Source of the DNA: CAYVBJ01 sp964449075
Lineage (GTDB): Bacteria > Bacteroidota > Rhodothermia > Balneolales > Balneolaceae
DNA: 64,000 bases
Direction: 5' to 3'
Assembly: GCA_964449075.1 (NCBI GenBank)
Contig: CAYVBJ010000017.1
Location: 1 to 64,000, forward strand
Below, in pieces: positions 54,036 to 62,292 of the stretch. Within the stretch, counting starts at the first letter, position 1. Every line of letters starts with the position of its first letter. A program made the translations under genes and the position numbers. Below the pieces are notes generated by a model. That model worked only from the letters and a program-made list of their open reading frames with translations. It did no database searches and was not told the origin of the DNA.

Positions 54036-54066
54036 CCTCTGCTTCAGTAATTACCGGAAGCAGGTA
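54036..54066 (-). terminator. Hairpin downstream of nuoN
   Basis: A stem CTGCTTC / GAAGCAG, extended by TACC / GGTA around one bulged base, lies about 70 bp beyond the nuoN stop. On the minus strand it is followed by a weak T-rich stretch (ACTTTATT). It probably ends the nuo operon. Confidence 0.4.
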
Positions 54067-54136
54067 TTCTTTACTTTCAAAAATCGATCTAACTAGGAAG
54101 CTCAAATACTCCTTCGAAAGTATTGGGCAGGTAATA

Positions 54137-55600
54137 TTAATGAACCAGGAAAGCGGTGTACGAACCCGTGTAGTAACTGTTCAATAAATCCATCAGCCCA
54201 TTCAGCGGAAATACAGGTTCTACCCCATAATAAATTGTTGCCACACACAAAATGAGAAGAGCATACTTAAAAACAAATCCGGGACTCTTCATTTCATACT
54301 CGCGGTGAGCCTCTTTAAAATAGAGATAAACCATCACACGCAAATAATAATAAACGCTTGCTGCACTGGCTAATACACCGATAATCGCCAGCGGAATTAA
54401 TCCTGCATTAACGGCTGCTGCAAATACGTAGTATTTTCCCAGGAATCCAACGAAAGGCGGGATGCCCGCAAGGGAAAAAAGAAAGATGGAAAGCAATACA
54501 CCCATCATTGGCTGTCTGAAACCAAGGCCGGCATAATTTTCAATACTGGTGAAATCCAGTTTTCTGTTGTGTTCATAATAAGCGATAACGCCGAATGCCC
54601 CTACGTTCATTAAGGTGTAGGCAAAAAGATAATAGAGAACGCCGGAGTAACCTTCGGGTGTGCCTGCTGCAAGACCTACAAGCAAATATCCTGCGTGGGC
54701 TATACTCGAGTAGGCCAGCATTCTTTTCACATTGTCCTGAACAAGGGCAATCAGGTTTCCGATGATCATTGTAATGATTGCAATTACCTGTATTATATGC
54801 GTAAAATCCCCGGCCTGCCCTTCCGGCAGCATCCTGGTTAAAACAATGATAAAAGCAACAAACGTAGCAGCTTTTGACGCTGTGGCCATGTAGGCGGTCA
54901 TGGTTGTGGGAGTTCCCTGGTATACATCGGGAGTCCACATATGGAATGGCACAGCGGAAACTTTAAAGAAAAAACCGACCAGCAAGAGAGCAGATCCTGC
55001 GATAAACAGAAGTGATGGTTCCGCAGCCACTGCAATTTCAGCGAGATCCATAGTTCCTGCTGCCCCATAGATCAATGCAATTCCGTAAAGAAGAAACCCG
55101 GTAGAAAACCCGCCCAGCAATGCATATTTTAAGGCTGCTTCAGCTCCAGTTTTTTCATCTTTGATCAGCCCTGCAATTACATACAGTGCTATTGACATCG
55201 TTTCAAGACTTATAAAAAGTGTAACGAGATTGTTTGTGGACGCCAGTCCCAGCATCCCTGTGGTGGCAAAAAGCACCATGGCATAAAGTTCATTTATATG
55301 ATGATCAATGCTTTCCAGGTAGTCGCGGGAAAGCGCAACACAAAAAAGCGTCCCCAGCAGGATCAGCAATATGCCAAAGGCAGATACACCTCCATAGGCA
55401 ATCATCCCGTAGAATGAGACACCGGCGGGATTAAAAAGATCTCTGAACGCAAAAAGAGTGGCAAACAACAGAACACCCAGTGTCAGATAATAAGCCAGGT
55501 TAACCTTCTTCTTAAAAGCTTCTGTTAAAAGCACCAGTAAGCCACCAATGGCAACAATAATTCCCGGCAGAAATGTGTTTAAATCATGCAAATAATCCAT
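54137..55600 (-). CDS. nuoN: NADH-quinone oxidoreductase subunit N
   Basis: This antiporter-like membrane subunit of complex I has about 14 helices over 487 residues. The conserved proton-path residues are in LVTLFISLETMSIALYVIAGL (Glu), EAALKYALLGGFSTGFLLYG (Lys), FFFKVSAVPFHMWTPDVYQGTPT (Lys/His) and DNVKRMLAYSSIAHAGYLLVG (Lys). Last gene of nuoL-nuoM-pterin dehydratase-nuoN, only 3 bp after the dehydratase gene. Confidence 0.96.
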   Translation of the reverse strand: MDYLHDLNTFLPGIIVAIGGLLVLLTEAFKKKVNLAYYLTLGVLLFATLFAFRDLFNPAGVSFYGMIAYGGVSAFGILLILLGTLFCVALSRDYLESIDHHINELYAMVLFATTGMLGLASTNNLVTLFISLETMSIALYVIAGLIKDEKTGAEAALKYALLGGFSTGFLLYGIALIYGAAGTMDLAEIAVAAEPSLLFIAGSALLLVGFFFKVSAVPFHMWTPDVYQGTPTTMTAYMATASKAATFVAFIIVLTRMLPEGQAGDFTHIIQVIAIITMIIGNLIALVQDNVKRMLAYSSIAHAGYLLVGLAAGTPEGYSGVLYYLFAYTLMNVGAFGVIAYYEHNRKLDFTSIENYAGLGFRQPMMGVLLSIFLFSLAGIPPFVGFLGKYYVFAAAVNAGLIPLAIIGVLASAASVYYYLRVMVYLYFKEAHREYEMKSPGFVFKYALLILCVATIYYGVEPVFPLNGLMDLLNSYYTGSYTAFLVH

Positions 55601-55603
55601 ATG

Positions 55604-55894
55604 TCAATAGGTATCGTATATAGAATCTATGGCCTTAGCCAGTTTAATATCTTTGGTTGTAACTTTATCATCCGCATCGTGAGTGTTGAGGGAGATAGTA
55701 ATATTGTTGTAAACATTAAATAACTGCGGATGGTGAACCTGGTCTTCAGCTTCAAATGCAATGCGAACAATGAAACCAACTGCCGACTTAAAATCCTTGA
55801 AATGAAACTCTTTAGTCAGCAAGTCATCTTTGTACTCCCAGTTATCCATTGACTTTAGTTCACTTGTAATCTGCTCCTTGTTCAGAATATCCAT
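55604..55894 (-). CDS. phhB: Pterin-4a-carbinolamine dehydratase
   Basis: It dehydrates the 4a-hydroxy-tetrahydropterin formed by aromatic amino acid hydroxylases so that the cofactor can be recycled. The signature EAEDQVHHPQLFNVYNNITISLNTHD (His-His-Pro, then Tyr and His, in the expected spacing) is at residues about 48-73, and length is 96 residues as usual. It is inserted in the nuo operon with 3-bp gaps on both sides, so it is translated with nuoM and nuoN. FolE2 and PTPS at 35439-36791 could supply the pterin. No hydroxylase is in the window. A Rubisco-assembly or transcriptional role, seen in some homologues, is an alternative. Confidence 0.92.
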   Translation of the reverse strand: MDILNKEQITSELKSMDNWEYKDDLLTKEFHFKDFKSAVGFIVRIAFEAEDQVHHPQLFNVYNNITISLNTHDADDKVTTKDIKLAKAIDSIYDTY

Positions 55895-55897
55895 AAG

Positions 55898-57517
55898 TCA
55901 GTTTTCTTTTTTTGCATAAATTAGCCTTTCAGTGTCTTGAGAATTGATATCGTACAAACTTGTTGTCCAATCCGGTAAATCAACGGGATTTGCTTGTTGC
56001 AGAACAGCAATGCTTTTTGCCTCAGATCCCGATAGAATTGTTTCCACCCACTCCTCAGAATATTTGGTAAAATCTACCGGCCGGATGCCAATCCACACCA
56101 TAAATATGACAAGAGGAATCAGCAGGGCGGTTTCCCTTCCATTCAGATCGACCAGTTTCTTGTTTTCATCATTTGTGACGGGACCAAACATGACCCGTTG
56201 GTACATCCATAACATATAAACCGCTGCCAGGATAACACCGAGAGCAGCAAGAACAGCGTACACTTTTTTATCGTACAATTCCGAAACAAAACTTCCATTC
56301 AGAATTAAAAACTCACCGACGAATCCATTCAGACCGGGCAGGCCGATTGAGGCAAGGGTTGATACCATAAACATCACTGCAAATACGGGCATAATCTTTG
56401 CAATACCGCCAAAATCTTTAATAAGACGTGTATGCCGGCGGTCATAAATCATGCCGACAATCAGGAACAGGGCCCCTGTGGATAATCCATGGTTTACCAT
56501 CTGGATAATAGCACCCTGCATTGCAATCGTGTTAAATGCGAAAATTCCAAGTATCACAAATCCAAGATGGCTGACTGATGAGTAGGCAACCAGTTTTTTG
56601 ACATCTTTTTGAACCATCGCCACAAGTGCACCATAAATAATTCCGATAATACCGAGAATGGCCAGCCACGGTGCAAATTCCATAAAGGCATTCGGAAAAA
56701 CCGGCAGGCAAACACGCACCAATCCGTACGTTCCCATCTTCAGCATAATTGCTGCAAGAACAACAGATCCGGCCGTCGGTGCTTCCGTATGTGCGTATGG
56801 AAGCCAGGTATGGAAAGGGAAAAGAGGTACCTTGATACAGAACGCCAATGCAAATGCCAGGAACATGTAGGTTTGTTCTACAAGGCCGATTTGATATTCA
56901 GGGCCCGCTATAAATCTCCAGTCCGCTGTAAAAGTGTGGATACCCGACGCTGCACCCGCGTGATATCCAAGATAAATCAGGGCAATCAGCATGATCAGTG
57001 AACCTGCAAGCGTATATATAAAGAATTTGATCGTAGCCCTGATACGATCAGCACCGCCCCATATCCCGATCAGAAAGTACATCGGGATGAGAGAAAGTTC
57101 GAAAAACACATAAAAAACAATTAAATCAAGTGCTGCAAAAACACCAAGTGAGGCTGTTTGTAGTAAAAGGAGCATTGAATAGTAACCTGCCAGATGCTCT
57201 TTAACAGAACTCCATGAGGACAAAATAACAATCGGGCCAAACAAAGTTGTAAGCATAAACAGAAGAAGACTTAACCCGTCAAGTCCTACGAGATATTTGA
57301 CATCCATACCCGGCAGCACCATCTCCCCTTCTGTGATAAACTGAGGCACAGAAGATACATCCACATTAAAATTGAGCATCAGCGGTATTGATAATAAAAA
57401 AGTTGCCGTGGTGGCAAGAAGACTTATCCACTTGATTGATTGCTCATTCCGGGAAAGTAAAATTCCAAGAATTCCCAGGAGCGGCAAATAGATTACAATG
57501 TTTAAGAGAAAATCCAT
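55898..57517 (-). CDS. nuoM: NADH-quinone oxidoreductase subunit M
   Basis: This antiporter-like subunit has about 14 helices over 539 residues. Key residues lie in IVFYVFFELSLIPMYFLIGIWGG (Glu), ATIKFFIYTLAGSLIML (Lys), FCIKVPLFPFHTWLPYAHTEAPT (Lys/His) and QKDVKKLVAYSSVSHLGFVILG (Lys). The C-terminal tail is long and soluble (about residues 480-539). It lies 22 bp after nuoL and 3 bp before the pterin dehydratase gene. Confidence 0.96.
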   Translation of the reverse strand: MDFLLNIVIYLPLLGILGILLSRNEQSIKWISLLATTATFLLSIPLMLNFNVDVSSVPQFITEGEMVLPGMDVKYLVGLDGLSLLLFMLTTLFGPIVILSSWSSVKEHLAGYYSMLLLLQTASLGVFAALDLIVFYVFFELSLIPMYFLIGIWGGADRIRATIKFFIYTLAGSLIMLIALIYLGYHAGAASGIHTFTADWRFIAGPEYQIGLVEQTYMFLAFALAFCIKVPLFPFHTWLPYAHTEAPTAGSVVLAAIMLKMGTYGLVRVCLPVFPNAFMEFAPWLAILGIIGIIYGALVAMVQKDVKKLVAYSSVSHLGFVILGIFAFNTIAMQGAIIQMVNHGLSTGALFLIVGMIYDRRHTRLIKDFGGIAKIMPVFAVMFMVSTLASIGLPGLNGFVGEFLILNGSFVSELYDKKVYAVLAALGVILAAVYMLWMYQRVMFGPVTNDENKKLVDLNGRETALLIPLVIFMVWIGIRPVDFTKYSEEWVETILSGSEAKSIAVLQQANPVDLPDWTTSLYDINSQDTERLIYAKKEN

Positions 57518-57539
57518 AGGTCTATATGATCAAATCCAT

Positions 57540-59561
57540 TTAGAATAACATAATAGTTAACACAAGTATCACTCCAATAACCAGGAAGAGTGCATAATTG
57601 GATACCACACCGGTTTGTATATATCGAAGCAGGCTGCCAAATAACCGCACTGTGCCCGCAATTGCATTTACAGTGCCATCCACAATCTTCATATCAAAAA
57701 CAGCAAGAACTTTATCAGAAACTCTTACTGTCGGATGTATTACTACTGTTTCATACAGTTCATCAAGATTGTACTTTTGCTTCCAGACGTTGTAGAGCTC
57801 ACCAAAGCGGGCCGAAAGTCTTGCATCAGACTCTTCGAGCTGATCATGTCCATATAGCCGGAAAGCAACAAATACACCCCCAACAGCTACTATAATGGAT
57901 ATAAACATAAGTGTCCATTCCGCACCGTGTGAGAGCACAATGGCATAATCAGCAGCAGCCGAATAAAGCCAGTCGTGAAGCAGGTTAATGTGGGCCTCTG
58001 CTCCGGTAAAAGTCTCTGCAATAAAATTGGGCACACCTATAAAACCGCCGACAACCGACAGTATACCGAGCGACCACAGCGGGATCGTCATTGTTGCAGG
58101 GCTTTCGTGCAGATATTTTTCGGAACCCGCCGCTTCAGAAATTTTTGAAGGCAGTTTAAATGTGCCATGGAATGTCCCGAAAGTTAATCTGAACATGTAA
58201 AAAGCAGTCAGAAAAGCAGTGATCATACCCACGCCCCACAAAATAATATAAAGTGCACCTGCAAATTCACCCATTCCGGCATTAAATGTGTGCATCAGGA
58301 TTTCATCCTTGGAAAAGAAACCGGCAAGAGGCGGTATACCAGCAATGGCTATAGTAGCAAGTAAAAATGTTTTATAAGTAGAGGGCATATACTCTTTTAA
58401 CCCCCCCATAAACCGCATGTCCTGCGGATCAAAATGGACATCTTTACCGTCTTCATGAAGCCCGTGTTCAACATGCTCCATCGCATGAATCACCGATCCG
58501 GAACCGAGAAAGAGGCAGGCTTTGAAAAAAGCATGAGTAACAACATGGAAAATAGCGGCCGTAAATGCCCCTGATCCCAGTGCCAGAAACATAAAACCGA
58601 GTTGAGATACAGTGGAATAAGCTAAAACCCGTTTAATATCGTATTGCGTAAGAGCTATTGTTGCAGCCACAATTGCAGTGAGTGCACCCACCACAGCAAC
58701 AATCATCATTAACTCGGGAGATATCACAAACATGGGCGATAACCTGGTTATGAGATAGATCCCGGAAGTAACCATGGTGGCAGCGTGAATCAATGCGGAT
58801 ACTGAAGTCGGGCCCGCCATTGCATCAGGCAACCAGACAAACAGGGGTATCTGAGCACTTTTCCCGGTTGCGCCAATAAGCATCAGCAGTCCAATCCAGA
58901 AAACTGCTTCCGGCGTAAAGAGACCCAGGTTTCCTAAAATCGCATCATAGTTTAAACTGCCAATGGTTTCGAAAACCATAAAAATGGCCACCAGAAACGC
59001 AAAGTCACCCACCCTGTTATAGATAAAGGCTTTTTTAGCAGCATCTGATTTTGCCATGTCGGCATACCAGAAGCCGATCAGAAGATATGAACAGAGGCCA
59101 ACCCCTTCCCACCCAAGAAAAAGAAGCAGAAGATTATTGCTCAAAACCAGGTTCAGCATGGCAAAAATGAACAGGTTCATGTAGGAAAAAAACTTCCAGT
59201 ATCCCGGATCATGAGCCATGTAGCCTACAGAGTAGAGATGGATCAAAGCTCCCACACCGGTAACTACAAGGGTCATAACAAGTGAAAGCTCATCAATTCG
59301 ATAGGCAATATCTGCCGAAAAGGAACCGGCTTCAATCCAGGTGAACAGCTTCACAATTTGTGCATCAGAGCCGGCCGAAAAATTAAAGAAAAAATAGAGG
59401 GATATCAGAAATGGAATAAATACGGCAAGATTTGCAAGGATTCCGATCAGGGTCTTCTTTTCTCTGAATGACGCCGATGCCAGTCCCGTTACCCCGTTTA
59501 GTAAGAACCCGATAAGTGGCAGCCCGATAATCAGACTGACAAGCAGTGTAACTGTGTCCAT
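57540..59561 (-). CDS. nuoL: NADH-quinone oxidoreductase subunit L
   Basis: This is the distal proton-pumping subunit of complex I, 673 residues with about 16 helices. Motifs include LLLFLGWEGVGLCSYLLIGFW (Glu), AAKKAFIYNRVGDFAFL (Lys), KSAQIPLFVWLPDAMAGPTSVSALIHAATMV (in pieces) and QYDIKRVLAYSTVSQLGFMFLA. The C-terminal lateral helix region (about 560-673) is present. First gene of the operon and divergent from the Mrp-type operon. nuoK and the other nuo genes do not lie upstream, so the complex I genes are split in this genome. Confidence 0.96.
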   Translation of the reverse strand: MDTVTLLVSLIIGLPLIGFLLNGVTGLASASFREKKTLIGILANLAVFIPFLISLYFFFNFSAGSDAQIVKLFTWIEAGSFSADIAYRIDELSLVMTLVVTGVGALIHLYSVGYMAHDPGYWKFFSYMNLFIFAMLNLVLSNNLLLLFLGWEGVGLCSYLLIGFWYADMAKSDAAKKAFIYNRVGDFAFLVAIFMVFETIGSLNYDAILGNLGLFTPEAVFWIGLLMLIGATGKSAQIPLFVWLPDAMAGPTSVSALIHAATMVTSGIYLITRLSPMFVISPELMMIVAVVGALTAIVAATIALTQYDIKRVLAYSTVSQLGFMFLALGSGAFTAAIFHVVTHAFFKACLFLGSGSVIHAMEHVEHGLHEDGKDVHFDPQDMRFMGGLKEYMPSTYKTFLLATIAIAGIPPLAGFFSKDEILMHTFNAGMGEFAGALYIILWGVGMITAFLTAFYMFRLTFGTFHGTFKLPSKISEAAGSEKYLHESPATMTIPLWSLGILSVVGGFIGVPNFIAETFTGAEAHINLLHDWLYSAAADYAIVLSHGAEWTLMFISIIVAVGGVFVAFRLYGHDQLEESDARLSARFGELYNVWKQKYNLDELYETVVIHPTVRVSDKVLAVFDMKIVDGTVNAIAGTVRLFGSLLRYIQTGVVSNYALFLVIGVILVLTIMLF

Positions 59562-59772
59562 TCAATAACTTAATTTTTTGATTTTAGCACAGAGAGCTAT
59601 CGCTGTAGAGTCAGCATGTATTAGTAAGATATCAAAGATACAAAAATCTATCTGAAGATAAACTGTTAAGATGGATGAGAATGAAGTTTTTAAAAATAAT
59701 ACAGTTTCAAATTGCAATAGTGATATCTTTTTTAATATGTTTATCCTTCAAAAAACTAACACTGCTGAACTG

Positions 59773-60330
59773 ATGGGTAGAATCTCCGTACTAAGCCTTT
59801 TGCTCTCTTTTTTATCGCTTATGGCCTTTTGGCTTATAATGAGCGGCTTTTTTGATATTCTCCACATTTCTTATGGAATCGTGAGCGTTGCCGTGGTGCT
59901 TGCTGTAAATTTTAAACTGAAGACCCACCGGTTTTTTGAAGATGAGATGGATGACCTGCTTCATCTGCGATTTGGAAACGTTATCGTTTATATTCCCTGG
60001 ATATTACTGCAGATACTTAAGTCGGGTTTCCACGTTGCTTTTATAATTTTAAGACCATCAACACCGGTGCAGCCGGCACTTTTAAAATTCCGGGTAGACC
60101 TGCCAAGTGCCCATGCAAAGATGATTCTCGGTAATTCAATTACATTAACTCCCGGAACGCTCACAATTGATATCAAGGGAAACGAGTTTACAGTTCACGC
60201 ACTATCAGAAGCTTCATATGCAGGTATTGTTAATGATGCCATGCCTCGTAAAGTACGCGGCCTTTTTTTAAAAGACAGTAAACCGGTTATATCCAATGTC
60301 GAAATAATAACAGAACAAAAATCACTCTGA
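59773..60330 (+). CDS. mnhE: Mrp antiporter subunit E (MnhE/MbhA-like)
   Basis: This small subunit has two N-terminal helices (LLLSFLSLMAFWLIMSGFF and ISYGIVSVAVVLAVNF) and a third region VYIPWILLQILKSGFHVAFIIL, followed by a soluble domain with the conserved NSITLTPGTLTIDIKGNEFTVHAL (in pieces). The frame could start at 59671, but the extra residues are hydrophilic and unlike the family, so I favour ATG 59773. First gene of a Mrp/Mbh-type operon, with the next gene 7 bp downstream. Confidence 0.92.
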   Translation: MGRISVLSLLLSFLSLMAFWLIMSGFFDILHISYGIVSVAVVLAVNFKLKTHRFFEDEMDDLLHLRFGNVIVYIPWILLQILKSGFHVAFIILRPSTPVQPALLKFRVDLPSAHAKMILGNSITLTPGTLTIDIKGNEFTVHALSEASYAGIVNDAMPRKVRGLFLKDSKPVISNVEIITEQKSL

Positions 60331-60337
60331 TTTAAAA

Positions 60338-60619
60338 ATGACAACCTTTTTCCTCTACAGTTCTGTTATTCTCACAATCATCATTGCCGTGCCGCTGGTT
60401 CGTGTTCTGAAAGGACCCACTGTTTTTGACAGGCTTTTGGGAGCAAATGCTATCGCAACCAAAACAATTGTTCTGATTTGCCTGATCGGATACATGTATG
60501 GAAGAATTGATATGTTTATTGATATTACCCTGGCATATGCGGTACTAGGTTTTTTAGGTGTGCTGGCCATTGCCAAGTTTGTTTCCGTTAATCAAAACAG
60601 TGGTAATGATGACTTCTGA
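60338..60619 (+). CDS. mnhF: Mrp antiporter subunit F (MnhF/MbhB-like)
   Basis: This 93-residue protein has three helices and the family motif VRVLKGPTVFDRLLGANAIATKTI between helices 1 and 2, and IDITLAYAVLGFLGVLAIAKF at the end. It is a structural subunit of the sodium/proton antiporter membrane arm. It overlaps the next gene by 14 bp. Confidence 0.93.
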   Translation: MTTFFLYSSVILTIIIAVPLVRVLKGPTVFDRLLGANAIATKTIVLICLIGYMYGRIDMFIDITLAYAVLGFLGVLAIAKFVSVNQNSGNDDF

Positions 60620-60956
60620 TATAATTTTGAATATCCAACTTGTTCTGAGCGGTATACTGATCTGCATGGGTATTTTCTTTATGCTTGTTGGAAGTATCGG
60701 TATTCTAAAACTGCATGACTTTTATACCCGTACACACGCCATCAGTAAAAGTGATGCCCTGGGAGTGATGTTTGTTGTAGTTGGACTTATTGTCTTCGAA
60801 GGCTTTACGCAAAACAGTCTGAAACTGCTGTTTATTGTAGTATTCATATTTCTTGCTAACCCGATCGGGTCGCACGCACTCGCCCGGGCAGCAATGAAAA
60901 ACGGGATTAAACCCCTGTTTACTCCAGGTAAAAAAACAAATCATAAAAATTCATGA
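60606..60956 (+). CDS. mnhG: Mrp antiporter subunit G (MnhG/MbhC-like)
   Basis: Three helices and the family motif GSIGILKLHDFYTRTHAISKSDALGVMFVVVGLIV (in pieces, about 30-65). NPIGSHALARAA near the end is also typical. The long frame begins at 60558, but ATG 60606 or 60609, overlapping the mnhF stop, gives the normal length of about 116 residues. The stop overlaps the next ATG (ATGA). Confidence 0.92.
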   Translation: MMTSDIILNIQLVLSGILICMGIFFMLVGSIGILKLHDFYTRTHAISKSDALGVMFVVVGLIVFEGFTQNSLKLLFIVVFIFLANPIGSHALARAAMKNGIKPLFTPGKKTNHKNS

Positions 60957-61198
60957 TCTGGGAACTTGAGTTTGTACTCTATATTTTTCTTTTCCTGTCT
61001 GCCGCTGTAGCGCTACAGGTGAAAGATCTGCTTGTAGCAGTTGTAATGCTGACCATTTTCAGTTTTTCAATCGCCCTGTTATTTGTGGCTATGGGAGCAG
61101 TGGATGTTGGATTCACGGAAGCTGTTGTGGGTGCAGGAGTTACCGGAATCTTATTTGTAATCGCTATTTATCAAACCACACGGGAGTCAATAGATTGA
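60953..61198 (+). CDS. DUF4040 protein, MbhD-like (split MrpA part)
   Basis: An 81-residue three-helix protein with KDLLVAVVMLTIFSFSIALLFVAMGAVDVGFTEAVVGAG (in pieces). This is the DUF4040 region that in Bacillus-type Mrp lies inside the large MrpA and in archaeal Mbh is the separate subunit MbhD. The acidic residue in VGFTEAVVG is on the ion path in known structures. It overlaps the genes on both sides by 4 bp. Confidence 0.88.
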   Translation: MIWELEFVLYIFLFLSAAVALQVKDLLVAVVMLTIFSFSIALLFVAMGAVDVGFTEAVVGAGVTGILFVIAIYQTTRESID

Positions 61199-61494
61199 AA
61201 ACAATTAAATTCCTCATACTTGCCGGGTTTGCATCTGTTTTGATATACGCATCATTGGATCTCCCCTATCGCGGAGATCCGGATAATCGAATGCATCATG
61301 ATCAAAGCATCACGAATACCGAAGTAGCCGGAAGTTATTACATCCAGGAAGCTTACAATGATGCAAAAACCCCCAATATTGTTACTGTGGTTCTGGGTGA
61401 TTACAGGAGTATTGATACACTTGGCGAACAGGTGGTAATTTTTACAGCCGGATTGATCACTCTGCTAATTTTAAGAAAATCAAAAAGGATATGA
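61195..61494 (+). CDS. MbhE-like subunit (split MrpA C-terminal part)
   Basis: 99 residues with an N-terminal helix (LILAGFASVLIYASLDL), a periplasmic segment containing GSYYIQEAYNDAKTPNIVTVVLGDYRSIDTLGE (in pieces) and a C-terminal helix (VVIFTAGLITLLIL). The NIVTVVL-DYR--DTLGE pattern is the hallmark of the MrpA C-terminal domain and of MbhE. The start is TTG at 61195 overlapping the previous TGA. The stop overlaps mnhB by 4 bp. Confidence 0.88.
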   Translation: MKTIKFLILAGFASVLIYASLDLPYRGDPDNRMHHDQSITNTEVAGSYYIQEAYNDAKTPNIVTVVLGDYRSIDTLGEQVVIFTAGLITLLILRKSKRI

Positions 61495-61931
61495 GAAGAC
61501 AGTTTCAGTCTCCCATTGTAATTCTGGGTGCCCGTTTATTGAGTCCTTATATCATGCTTTTTGGTCTTTATGTGATCTTTCATGGTCATTATAGCCCGGG
61601 GGGAGGGTTTCAGGGAGGCACTCTTCTTGCTGCATCAATTTTACTGATACGGCTTGCCGGCGGTAAAGAAATTGCAGAATTGCATATCCGTGAATTCTCT
61701 ACTACACCCCTGGCTGTTATTGGTGTGATCATCTACTTTGCAACCGGTTTTACGGCAATGATTATGGGAGGGTTTTTTCTTGATTATGAGTACCTGCCAA
61801 TTCCCGGCCTGGAACCGGCCTGGCTCAGAAATACAGGAATCCTGATTATTGAAGTGGGTATCGGGGTGGCGGTTATGGCTATTTTAATTATGATTTATGA
61901 CAATATGGTACGGGGTGAGGACTATGCTTGA
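61491..61931 (+). CDS. mnhB: Mrp antiporter subunit B (MnhB/MbhF-like)
   Basis: Four helices over 146 residues with the family motif GLYVIFHGHYSPGGGFQGGTLLAASIL (in pieces, about 27-50), in which the conserved His and Gly-rich loop sit at the membrane interface. It overlaps mnhC by 8 bp. Confidence 0.94.
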   Translation: MRRQFQSPIVILGARLLSPYIMLFGLYVIFHGHYSPGGGFQGGTLLAASILLIRLAGGKEIAELHIREFSTTPLAVIGVIIYFATGFTAMIMGGFFLDYEYLPIPGLEPAWLRNTGILIIEVGIGVAVMAILIMIYDNMVRGEDYA

Positions 61932-62292
61932 TTTCTTTGTCGGACACTATGCATACTGGTTCACAATTCTTCTGATATGTACAGGCCTGTATGGCATACT
62001 GATGAAAAAGAACCTTGTGAAGAAATTAATCGGATTATCCATCCTGCAGGCATCAATCATACTCTTTTTTGTAAGTATTGCATCGAAATGGGACGCAACC
62101 GTTCCGGTTAAAGCTGATAGTATCCCGGTGGAAATCGTCTCAAATTACCTCAATCCGCTACCTCATACACTTATGCTGACTGCGATTGTTGTAGGGGTGG
62201 CAACACAGGGAGTGGCCTTTGCCCTGCTTATTGCTATTTACAACCGGTACAAAACACTCGACGAACAGGAACTGTTAGATAAGATTCAATGA
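61924..62292 (+). CDS. mnhC: Mrp antiporter subunit C (MnhC/MbhG, NuoK-like)
   Basis: A NuoK-like three-helix subunit with GLYGILMKKNLVKKLIGLSILQASIILFF (in pieces) and the conserved DPLPHTLMLTAIVVGVATQG-type segment, here NPLPHTLMLTAIVVGVAT. Although the frame is open from 61897, ATG 61924 gives the family-like N terminus MLDFFVGHY and about 122 residues. Its stop overlaps mnhD by 4 bp. Confidence 0.93.
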   Translation: MLDFFVGHYAYWFTILLICTGLYGILMKKNLVKKLIGLSILQASIILFFVSIASKWDATVPVKADSIPVEIVSNYLNPLPHTLMLTAIVVGVATQGVAFALLIAIYNRYKTLDEQELLDKIQ

